Part shown: piece after piece, positions 8,332 through 15,857 of the stretch | How the letters are laid out: each line of letters opens with the position of its first letter | Position numbering within the stretch: the stretch's first letter is position 1 | The notes under the pieces: generated by a model | The model's database searches: none | What the model saw: only the letters and a program-made list of their open reading frames with translations | What the model was told of the DNA's origin: nothing | Made by a program: the position numbers and the translations under genes | Source of the DNA: an uncultured Oscillospiraceae bacterium | Lineage (GTDB): Bacteria > Bacillota_A > Clostridia > Oscillospirales > Oscillospiraceae | Length of the DNA: 42,119 nucleotides | Direction of reading: 5' to 3' | Assembly (NCBI GenBank): GCA_900762245.1 | Contig: CAAFFR010000070.1 | Span: 1 to 42,119, forward strand

Positions 8332-8391
8332 CGTTTACGCATCTGTACCCACAAACTGAAAAACGAGTTTGTGATTACAGATTCATAAACG
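8332..8391. repeat. Long three-tier inverted repeat next to oriT
   Basis: Arms of 6, 7 and 8 bases pair in order: CGTTTA/TAAACG, ATCTGTA/TACAGAT, CACAAACT/AGTTTGTG. Short mismatched bulges separate them and the loop has eight bases (8358-8365). It lies about 70 bases from the oriT core, on its 5' side on the nicked strand. It could be a single-strand origin, a relaxosome site or a structured RNA. Confidence 0.6.
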
Positions 8392-8395
8392 CAAA

Positions 8396-8441
8396 AAAGC
8401 CCCAGAGGATTCCTCCTAAACAAAGAGGAATTCTCTGAGGA
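8396..8441 (-). terminator. Rho-independent terminator of the hsd operon
   Basis: On the minus strand CAGAGAATTCCTC and GAGGAATCCTCTG pair around a short loop and are followed by GGGGC and six T. It lies about 130 bases after the hsdM stop codon. Confidence 0.8.
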
Positions 8442-8569
8442 TTTTCAAATGTCGCATTCATTGGAGCGTGAGAAATTCATGCGTCACACACTGCTGCGGC
8501 GGGGCATTTTTTTGGAACACTCACCCGTGCCCCGATGGAGAAAACGAAGTAATCTCTAAAACTATCTTA

Positions 8570-10057
8570 TTACTTTATCAGCGCAGCCATCAATTCATTA
8601 AAACTATCCATAGCAGACTGCAGATTCTCAATAATATCCGCAGCCAGCACATCGGGATCGGGTAGGCTATCCAGATCAGCCAAGGACTTGTCCTTAATCC
8701 AGAAGATATCCAAACTGGTTTTGTCTCGCTTCAGAATCTCGTCCACGCTGAACTTACGCCAGCGGCCATCGGGATTCTCTTCAGACCATGTTTCGGTGCG
8801 CTCATGCCGGTTCTCCGGGTGATAGCACTGAATGAAGTCCAGCAGATCCGCATCGGTCATGGGATGCTGTTTCAGAGTGAAGTGGACATTGGTCCGGAAA
8901 TCGTAAATCCAGATATCTTTGGTCTGCATCTCCGGGCTGGCAGGTTTCTTATCGAAGAAGATAACATTTGCTTTGACACCGGGCTTGTAGAAGATGCCCG
9001 TGGGCAGACGGAGAATGGTATGCAGATCAGTGGTGTGAAGCAGCTTCTGACGGATGATCTCACCGGCACCGCCCTCGAACAGCACATTATCCGGTACCAC
9101 AACGGCAGCTCTACCGGTGGCTTTCAGAATGGTGTTAATGTGCTGGATGAAGTTGAGTTGCTTATTGGAACTGGTGGTCCAGAAGTCCTGCCGATTGTAG
9201 ACCAGCTCCTCGTCCTCCTCTTCCCCCTCCTCATTGGTGACGGAGATAGAAGACTTTTTGCCGAAGGGTGGATTGGTCAGAACGTAGTCCACACGGTAGC
9301 CGGGATCGGTCAGCAGCGCATCGCCCAAGGTGACAGGGACATTGCCATAGATATCACCGATGTTGTGCAGGTACAGGTTCATCAGTGCCATTTTGAAGGT
9401 GTTTCTGACCAGCTCGTTGCCGTAGAAGGTCTCGTTCTTCAGGAACTGCTTGTCTTCACGGCTAAGAGTGTAATTGTTGGGGTCGGTCAAAAATTCCTGT
9501 GCTGCCAGGAAGAATCCACCACTACCGCAGCAGGGGTCAGCGATGGTCTTGCCCGGCTCTGGGCGGAGGCACTTGACCATAGCCTTGATTAGGGGGCGGG
9601 GTGTGAAGTACTGGCCTGCGCCGGACTTGATATCTTCTGCGTTCTTCTGCAGCAGGCCCTCGTAGATCTCGCCCTTGACATCGGAGGACATGGAGACCCA
9701 CTTTTCTTTGTCGATCATCTGTACCACCCGGTAGAGAATGGCGGCATTGCTGATCTTGTTGGTGGCCTGCTTGAAGATCTGACCCAGGAGACCGCTCTGC
9801 TTGCCCAGTTCCTCCAGGGTAGCCTTGTATTGTTCTTCCAATTCCGCACCCTTCAGGGCGTTCATATCCTGCCAGGTGTAACCGGCAGGGATGCCGGTTT
9901 CTTTCTTATAGGGCGGTTTGGAATACTCATCAGACATTTTCAGAAAGATGAGGTAAGTAAGCTGTTCCAGATAATCTCCATAGGAAACGCCGTCATCACG
10001 GAGGGGATTGCACAGGCCCCAGACCTTGGAGATTATGGATGATGTTTGTTCAGGCAT
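8570..10057 (-). CDS. hsdM: Type I restriction-modification DNA methyltransferase subunit
   Basis: N6-adenine methyltransferase of a type I system; with HsdS it methylates the recognition site, and with HsdR it forms the restriction complex. The 495-residue protein has the SAM-binding motif DPCCGSGG (174-181) and the catalytic NPPF (262-265), preceded by the HsdM N-terminal helical domain. It is last in the operon, which is unusual because hsdM normally precedes hsdS directly; here two foreign genes stand between hsdS and hsdM. Twelve bases separate it from the membrane protein gene. Confidence 0.95.
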   Translation of the reverse strand: MPEQTSSIISKVWGLCNPLRDDGVSYGDYLEQLTYLIFLKMSDEYSKPPYKKETGIPAGYTWQDMNALKGAELEEQYKATLEELGKQSGLLGQIFKQATNKISNAAILYRVVQMIDKEKWVSMSSDVKGEIYEGLLQKNAEDIKSGAGQYFTPRPLIKAMVKCLRPEPGKTIADPCCGSGGFFLAAQEFLTDPNNYTLSREDKQFLKNETFYGNELVRNTFKMALMNLYLHNIGDIYGNVPVTLGDALLTDPGYRVDYVLTNPPFGKKSSISVTNEEGEEEDEELVYNRQDFWTTSSNKQLNFIQHINTILKATGRAAVVVPDNVLFEGGAGEIIRQKLLHTTDLHTILRLPTGIFYKPGVKANVIFFDKKPASPEMQTKDIWIYDFRTNVHFTLKQHPMTDADLLDFIQCYHPENRHERTETWSEENPDGRWRKFSVDEILKRDKTSLDIFWIKDKSLADLDSLPDPDVLAADIIENLQSAMDSFNELMAALIK

Positions 10058-10068
10058 ATTTTGCTCCT

Positions 10069-11544
10069 TTATGCTTTCGGCAGCTTTTTTTCGATGGCTT
10101 GCATTGCCTTTGACATCTTTACTAATTCTTGCTTAGCATCTTCTGTTGCAGAGTCATACATCATTGACCAAAGATACTGCTTTAGATCTATTGCTGTCGA
10201 CTCCTTATGTTCTCCGAGACAATCAGAATAGCTAATATCTACGGTTAGGGGAACCTCACTCAGTTTCCCTAGTTCAATGTGACTACCCAAACACGCATAC
10301 CATTTACGACCTATTCCAAGAGTAAACGAAGCCTTGCACAACTCTTGCACACGTACTTTGCTTCCTTCATCTGTCATATTATCTACAAACTCCGAAGCAA
10401 TATGAATCTCCACATTATTCGCAATCTGTTTTCCGTGGTTTTCTATACATAAAACAGCAAGACCACTGCGAACAATATCAAATGTAACAGTAACAAACGC
10501 TCTATTCTCTTCATCAAACTGTCGCTTTGATTCAGCCAACTGGTCTCTTGTTGCCTTTGCAGATTTTATGTTCGCTGCACATATAAGAATAGTAGCAACG
10601 ACATAAACAAAAGTAATAATTACCATTAACCAATCAGTGATAGACGGCACGCTTAACACTTCCTTTATTTGATTCCATGAGTTATTTTGGGTAGTCGGCT
10701 GCTCAGCCTCTTCCATCGGTGCAATGCTCACAGATGTGTATTCTTTGTATCGCAGGACAATGTCTTTCTTATCAAAATAAGAAAAACTACTGGTGTCAAT
10801 CTGCAATACCTCACCTCGTTCTATTGCTTGTTGTGCAAGTACCTTATCCTCATAATCAACAACAACTGCATAGGTCACATCATTTACAACGCAAGTTTGA
10901 TATTCTCGTTCAGCATTTGCACTGAATTCTCCCAACATCGGTGCAAAAATAAAGGGTAGGACAATTGCAAAAATACCATATTTAATATAGTATGTGGCAA
11001 ATATGGAATCTTGGACTGTATCTTCCAATACCGTCTGATGATCAGCCTCTGTTACTTTCGAGGCTTTTGGGGGTTTCTTCGCCCAGTAGATCATCGTCTC
11101 AACTAAGACAGGGATTAAACAAGTGAGAAGCAAATTCCACCATTTACCGATAACAGACGGCACATTATTTACAGAAAAGAAATGACTAACAATGAATACA
11201 CCCCAAATGATACGGACAACGTTAAAGCGATTTCGCTTCAACGCACGATCCGCTTTAAGAGAACTGATATAAAGCAGAATGAAAGTGGCAATGCTTAGAA
11301 TCTGAAACACAAGTGGCAACAGTCGTGTCATATCAAGAGACATGACTTCTGCGGGTAGATTGAATACTTTGCAATAGCCTGTGTTAAATGCATACAAAAT
11401 AATAGAGAGAGCAATAACCGAAATAGAAATAATTACTGCTGCATTCTCAATCAATTTTTTCTTGCGATCTTCAACTTCGTTGGTGATAGGCTTAATTTTC
11501 TCTTGTGCTTCTAAAAAGACTTCGCCTTTTGTTAAATCCGCCAA
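10069..11544 (-). CDS. Membrane protein of unknown function inserted in the hsd operon
   Basis: About 491 residues. Hydrophobic segments of membrane-spanning length lie near residues 35-57, 78-100, 110-125, 133-153, 187-207 and 312-332. After the last one comes a short coiled coil (KSAKATRDQLAESKRQFDEE) and a soluble C-terminal domain of beta character. No enzyme motif is seen. A TTG start at 11544 is favoured because AGGGGAG lies eight bases before it. The DNA is visibly richer in A+T than hsdM and hsdR, so the gene was probably acquired separately. Proteins with this coiled-coil/soluble-tail pattern occur near defence genes, but a defence role here is inference from position. Confidence 0.75.
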   Translation of the reverse strand: MADLTKGEVFLEAQEKIKPITNEVEDRKKKLIENAAVIISISVIALSIILYAFNTGYCKVFNLPAEVMSLDMTRLLPLVFQILSIATFILLYISSLKADRALKRNRFNVVRIIWGVFIVSHFFSVNNVPSVIGKWWNLLLTCLIPVLVETMIYWAKKPPKASKVTEADHQTVLEDTVQDSIFATYYIKYGIFAIVLPFIFAPMLGEFSANAEREYQTCVVNDVTYAVVVDYEDKVLAQQAIERGEVLQIDTSSFSYFDKKDIVLRYKEYTSVSIAPMEEAEQPTTQNNSWNQIKEVLSVPSITDWLMVIITFVYVVATILICAANIKSAKATRDQLAESKRQFDEENRAFVTVTFDIVRSGLAVLCIENHGKQIANNVEIHIASEFVDNMTDEGSKVRVQELCKASFTLGIGRKWYACLGSHIELGKLSEVPLTVDISYSDCLGEHKESTAIDLKQYLWSMMYDSATEDAKQELVKMSKAMQAIEKKLPKA

Positions 11545-11556
11545 GGTATTCTCTCC

Positions 11557-11610
11557 CCTCAAATGCCTATTTTAGAATGCTCTATCGCGTGGTTGATACC
11601 TGTTGCTATG
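11557..11610 (-). pseudogene. Relic of a second hsdS 3' end
   Basis: The minus strand at 11592-11557 matches the last codons of hsdS at 12785-12750 in 30 of 36 positions, and weaker similarity continues to about 11610. In the relic the Gln codon before AFEGR has become TAG. The GAGGGGAGA of the relic now serves as ribosome site of the membrane protein gene, just as GAGGGAAGA at the real hsdS end serves the DUF2971 gene. The DUF2971 gene thus lies between two copies of the hsdS end. Confidence 0.7.
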
Positions 11611-11690
11611 AGGCAAACTGTTCCAGACAATATCCATAGGTAGGAGTGTCGCTATAGAGTAGATTGCACATACCCAAATCTGATATTTGT

Positions 11691-12737
11691 CTAGTTATTT
11701 TTATTCTTCACTTCTTTTATAACACTTGCATTTTCGCCTGTCGATAACTGGCAGATTTCATAGTCGATGCCCAGTTCTTTTGCATTGGTTATTAAGCTCT
11801 GTGTATGTTCTTCGCTACATTGCACGCCAATAAATATCTTTGTTGGCTTAATACCAATTTCTTCACAAGGACACCGCCGGCCTTTGTGCGGTATTTCGTC
11901 TTTGGTGTTTAGAAAAATTGCTCGAATCTCTTTTTCTGCTTTCCAACTTTTATCCTTAAACGAACACAGAAGCATAATATGTTTGAACAGTGTTGCTTTA
12001 TCTTGCGCGGTTGCTTCCTTACAAAACAACCCATAAATTAACTCCACGAATAGTCCTTGCGTGTTTAATCTGTTTTCTGCGTATAAAACAGGATACAAAT
12101 GCCTTGCGCCAACTATTTCGTATTCCACACAGAAGCCTCTATGCTCATTTGCATAATAAGCCCACATTGGCATGTCATTGGGATTCTGGCTAAAGCAGAT
12201 GGTAGTAATATGCTGACGAAGTTGCCCCATAATCAGATCCCACAGTTTTATCGTTCCGGATGGAAACCCTAACGAAGCCAAGTCCTCATCATTCAAATAC
12301 ATAAAACGACACTCAAAAGGATCATTAAACATAGACGGAACCGATGCCCAAATAGAATTCTCCTTGAGCGTGTCTAGTCTTTTTTGATTGTCGCTTGCAT
12401 TCTCCCCGAGGCTATAATACTTATATATTTTCGAAGGTAATTCCTTTCGCAATGCAGGTAATACCTCTTCGTCTAAGGCTTTATATGCAATTGCCATATT
12501 TCCTTGCTTCTTCGCCTTTTTCATAATCCGCTGGAATCTTCTCTCCAGTTTTCTTACTTCATCAGATTCCTTGCCCTTTTTCCATATTTTCAGAACTGCA
12601 ATAAGGAAGAAAAGAATTGCAAATACCGCCGGAGTTTGCCACGGCATTTCTAAGTAGAGTGCAATTGCAGAAAAAGCATATATCAAACACAAGTCGGTCC
12701 AGAACGATATATCACTAAAAACACTTTTCTTTTTCAT
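11691..12737 (-). CDS. DUF2971 family protein with N-terminal membrane anchor
   Basis: A 348-residue protein. Two hydrophobic segments (about residues 9-28 and 32-52) suggest membrane anchoring. The DUF2971 core starts near residue 105 with KYYSLGEN and 'NSIWASVPSMFNDPFECRF', and continues with 'CFSQNPNDMPMWAYYANEHRGFCVEYE', the family signature. DUF2971 proteins are frequent in defence islands but their activity is not established. ATG 12737 follows the hsdS stop by one base and uses GAGGGA within the hsdS end as ribosome site. The DNA is A+T-rich compared with hsdR. Confidence 0.85.
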   Translation of the reverse strand: MKKKSVFSDISFWTDLCLIYAFSAIALYLEMPWQTPAVFAILFFLIAVLKIWKKGKESDEVRKLERRFQRIMKKAKKQGNMAIAYKALDEEVLPALRKELPSKIYKYYSLGENASDNQKRLDTLKENSIWASVPSMFNDPFECRFMYLNDEDLASLGFPSGTIKLWDLIMGQLRQHITTICFSQNPNDMPMWAYYANEHRGFCVEYEIVGARHLYPVLYAENRLNTQGLFVELIYGLFCKEATAQDKATLFKHIMLLCSFKDKSWKAEKEIRAIFLNTKDEIPHKGRRCPCEEIGIKPTKIFIGVQCSEEHTQSLITNAKELGIDYEICQLSTGENASVIKEVKNKNN

Positions 12738-12738
12738 C

Positions 12739-13914
12739 TTATAATCTTCCCTCAAATGCCTGTTTCAAAATGCTCTGCCGCATGGCCTCTGCCTGCTGTA
12801 ATGTCGTATCGACGGTTTTTTCGATTTCATCGCAGACCGACAAACGAGATTCAATTTCTCGAAGTGCGGCTTCCTGCTCAGTCAAGCTAGGCAACGGTAG
12901 TGTCAATGCGGACAACACCGTCTTGTTGATCGATGCCAGATTTACACTCTGTTTTCCCTTGTTGTAGAAATAATTCCGGGCAAATGCCGACATAGACCAG
13001 TAGGCAACATATCTGGGATTTGCCATGGCTCGATCCAGCCTGGCCTTGAAAATATGGTTCTGGTGGACACAGTTGGGAATTTCATCATTCCAAACCGTTC
13101 CACGGCCCAGTTTATCCCGATCTCCGCCCTCAGTATAAAGAACGTCTCCGGCACAAAGCAAATACTTTTCCATTTCACTGGCCTTCAGTTCGATGGTTTT
13201 CATCTGTGAGAGATCCAAATATCCGTTCTGAACGTTTGCGACACGCAGGTACGGAAGATGAATTGTTTCCTGTTTGGACAAATCCCGGCCCTTTGTAATA
13301 CCACCGGAAATGTCTGCGATTTCGTCTAGCCGGACAGTGTTCTCATCCGTCATCTCCGGGAAAGCAGCAGAAATAACCGCCTGACGGTACACCGCCAACT
13401 GCTGTTTTGTTTTCCGCAGGGTTTCCACGCCGTTGTCCAGTTCAGAGAACAGTTCCTCAATCCGGGCGACGATACGCTCCTGCTCCTCAATTGATGGGAC
13501 TGGAACGGGAATCATCTTCATCTGCGCCTGTGTCAACTTCAATCGGGTTGTGCCAGACACATACCCCTTGTAGTTGAAGTAATTCAGATAATAACAAAGG
13601 AATTTGTTGCTACCTTTGGAACGAAGCACATGGGCATGATTATTAACCCAAGCCTTTCCGGAAATGATGTATGCCTTTTGGGCAAACGTATTCAGGAACG
13701 GCGCACCATCCTCACCGAGAAGAACATATTCTCCATCAGTAATATAGTCATCTATAAATCCAACCTGACCGGTTGCTCCATAGTAGGGGTATAGTTCAGA
13801 TGGGTGCTTCCCCTCTATTCTGGATGCACGTTCCTTGCTGTTGATTGGCTTTCGTTGGTTGTCGCAGATTTCTACCGCATCGCAGAAAGGAACATATTTC
13901 CACATACCATTCAT
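12739..13914 (-). CDS. hsdS: Type I restriction-modification specificity subunit
   Basis: About 391 residues with two target recognition domains (about 1-150 and 190-350). Each is followed by a conserved coiled-coil spacer: 'QERIVARIEELFSELDNGVETLRKTKQQL' and 'EAALREIESRLSVCDEIEKTVDTTLQQAEAMRQ'. It ends in the family's typical ILKQAFEGRL. ATG 13914 lies eight bases after GAGGG; the open frame extends to 13932 and overlaps the preceding gene end. The two half-sites recognised cannot be deduced from sequence by eye. Confidence 0.93.
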   Translation of the reverse strand: MNGMWKYVPFCDAVEICDNQRKPINSKERASRIEGKHPSELYPYYGATGQVGFIDDYITDGEYVLLGEDGAPFLNTFAQKAYIISGKAWVNNHAHVLRSKGSNKFLCYYLNYFNYKGYVSGTTRLKLTQAQMKMIPVPVPSIEEQERIVARIEELFSELDNGVETLRKTKQQLAVYRQAVISAAFPEMTDENTVRLDEIADISGGITKGRDLSKQETIHLPYLRVANVQNGYLDLSQMKTIELKASEMEKYLLCAGDVLYTEGGDRDKLGRGTVWNDEIPNCVHQNHIFKARLDRAMANPRYVAYWSMSAFARNYFYNKGKQSVNLASINKTVLSALTLPLPSLTEQEAALREIESRLSVCDEIEKTVDTTLQQAEAMRQSILKQAFEGRL

Positions 13915-13928
13915 GTATATGCCCTCGT

Positions 13929-15041
13929 TCAATCTAAAGTTCTATTTTTGTAATTACACATTACAGGATAATCTCGCAATGCAGCCAAAATAACCGTTAT
14001 CGGCTTGGTTGAAACCATACTTTTGGCTGTGATGACTTCTACTTTTTGCAATGAGGATGAAAAATCGTCATCCCAATGATCCCTGTAAATAAACTGAACT
14101 ATATCGCAAAAACGATAAACACTATCTGTAGCAAAATCACTCAAAACAGGACGATCATCAAAGCGGAAGGTTTTAAGCGTAAGATTTGACAGCAAAAATA
14201 CCACTGTTTCCGATGCGCTGGCAGCACCTTTGAGCTTGTACATAAACGATTCTATTTCTGAATCATCTCGTAGCCCTAAACCGCCAATATCGTCAACAAC
14301 CACTATCTGTGCCTGACTATTTCGTACGGTAGCAATAAGTTGCTCCTGAATTGACACATCCGGGTTATATGGAACAAACTTCAAATTCGTGATATTCAAA
14401 ATACCGGTCGCCAAGGATAGTCTCTGCCACTCTTCCGCCGTAAGCTGATTTCTATGTATGTTACCAACAGCAATCGCCGATTCGGCTGCAATCATATTAT
14501 TAAGAACAATCTCGCTGCTTTCCTTCAGATTAAAGTACACAGCAGTATTCTTGCGTTTGAGATTTTCACGAACAACGCCCTGCGCAAAGATGCTTTTTCC
14601 AGCCCCAGTATAACCCGCTACCAGAACTACGCAACCAGGGCGTAATGGAAGCGCCGTGTTTAAGTCCAAATATCCCCATGTGATGGGACTGCGAATATCT
14701 TCGCTGGACCGATCAAACCAATCGATAAACGTATCTTTTGCATCAACAGCTACCGGAGGCGATGCAATTGTGCTATATTGGGCAAAGTATTTATCTCGAT
14801 GTCCCTTCAACTCAGTTTCTGTATATTTACGGCCCTTGGGATGCTTAGGATTGTATGCTTTTACTTCAGCATGACAATTTAGGCATAGTGGAATACAATT
14901 CTCAATGCTATCCTCTCCACCATCAGCAGCTTGTTTAATGTGGTGTAATTCCATTTTTTGCCCCGCAAAAACACCGCATAAACAGCAATGTCTTCCGCAA
15001 CGAACAAAAACTTCATCTGCGATAGCCTGTGAGAATGCCAT
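13929..15041 (-). CDS. HNH nuclease fused to a RecA/DnaB-like ATPase
   Basis: A 370-residue two-domain protein. Residues 12-60 form a zinc-bound HNH nuclease (Cys19/Cys22, His33-His34, Asn48, Cys53/Cys56, His57). Residues 115-345 form a RecA-fold ATPase of the DnaB/KaiC kind, with Walker A AGYTGAGKS (142-150) and Walker B IVVVDD (246-251). ATG 15041 is chosen because AAGGAG lies eight bases before it; the longer frame to 15218 runs over the preceding gene. It lies between a HEPN/Abi-like gene and hsdS in the hsd operon, in A+T-rich DNA. The combination suggests an ATP-gated or oligomerising DNA nuclease; I know of no characterised system with this architecture. Confidence 0.85.
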   Translation of the reverse strand: MAFSQAIADEVFVRCGRHCCLCGVFAGQKMELHHIKQAADGGEDSIENCIPLCLNCHAEVKAYNPKHPKGRKYTETELKGHRDKYFAQYSTIASPPVAVDAKDTFIDWFDRSSEDIRSPITWGYLDLNTALPLRPGCVVLVAGYTGAGKSIFAQGVVRENLKRKNTAVYFNLKESSEIVLNNMIAAESAIAVGNIHRNQLTAEEWQRLSLATGILNITNLKFVPYNPDVSIQEQLIATVRNSQAQIVVVDDIGGLGLRDDSEIESFMYKLKGAASASETVVFLLSNLTLKTFRFDDRPVLSDFATDSVYRFCDIVQFIYRDHWDDDFSSSLQKVEVITAKSMVSTKPITVILAALRDYPVMCNYKNRTLD

Positions 15042-15066
15042 ACCACCAACTCCTTCTAACTGGTGT

Positions 15067-15855
15067 TCAGTTAATACTACTTTCGATCTGTTCAATAAAA
15101 GTGAGTGTATTACTGACAATTTGAACCACATACATAGATTCTGCTTTTTGTAAAACCTCATTGGGATGTGCGTAACTATGATCATTTCGTACATCATTGT
15201 ATTTTGCAAAAAGATCAATACAATTTCTTAAGGCCGTTAACGCAAATTCAGACTGAATCAAGTCAGATTCTCGATAGAATTTTTGTAGGCTTCCTAACAA
15301 ACTGTGTAATGGATAATGCTCGCCTTTTTCATTTGCAATTGCAATTCCGTGCTTGCTGCAAATCGTCCACATATATTCTGCGGTGAAGGTGTGAAGACGG
15401 TCAAGGCAAAGTTCTGGTGTGCCTGCTGCGATAGAACTTCGTATATCCGTCTGTAAAACCTTTAGCTTATCGGACAGAGGGAATGGTAAGGTAATGTCTG
15501 TACTTGCTAAAAGATGTTCTGCTACTTCCATGCAACGTGTGTGTCGCATTTTTTCGCCATCCTCCAGTACTGCCGGTGGATAATGCTCAATATAAAACAA
15601 CAGGAAATCCTTTAATACGCTACCGGCAGTATAATTGGATTCGATTTCCCAAATCTTCTCCAAACATTTTTGTTGCCCAAGATCCTTGTATCTGGGATCT
15701 ACATATATGTCAATACCAGAAGCCCCATAAATAATATTTCTTATCGTTGTTTTGTTAATACTCTCGTAGTTTTTCAGCATTGTGAAAACATATCCACCAT
15801 CAAACTCAAGAACATCCGCTATTAAGCTTTTGTCTCGAAATGTTAAGTCGCTCAT
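15067..15855 (-). CDS. Abortive-infection (Abi_C/HEPN-like) protein
   Basis: A 262-residue soluble protein. Its C-terminal third resembles the Abi_C domain: 'LRNCIDLFAKYNDVRNDHSYAHPNEV', with RNDHSYAH (223-230) fitting the R-x(4-6)-H active site of HEPN ribonucleases. The N-terminal part has no recognised motif. Two bases separate it from hsdR and 25 from the HNH-ATPase gene, so all are on one transcript. HEPN proteins of this kind usually act as toxins that cleave RNA on phage infection; that function is inferred from the motif. Confidence 0.75.
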   Translation of the reverse strand: MSDLTFRDKSLIADVLEFDGGYVFTMLKNYESINKTTIRNIIYGASGIDIYVDPRYKDLGQQKCLEKIWEIESNYTAGSVLKDFLLFYIEHYPPAVLEDGEKMRHTRCMEVAEHLLASTDITLPFPLSDKLKVLQTDIRSSIAAGTPELCLDRLHTFTAEYMWTICSKHGIAIANEKGEHYPLHSLLGSLQKFYRESDLIQSEFALTALRNCIDLFAKYNDVRNDHSYAHPNEVLQKAESMYVVQIVSNTLTFIEQIESSIN

Positions 15856-15857
15856 AA

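Larger units (their letters stand above)
7972..8569. other. Non-coding oriT region
   Basis: About 600 bases without a convincing gene between the sigma factor and hsdM. The left part has short inverted repeats but no recognised feature. The right part holds a MobV-like oriT (8223-8260), a palindrome around 8298-8322, a three-tier stem (8332-8391) and the terminator of the hsd operon (8396-8441). Confidence 0.6.

Noticed and set aside
8020..8388. A 122-codon plus-strand frame through the oriT region
   Set aside because: Runs through the oriT and stem structures, lacks a ribosome site and resembles no protein family.
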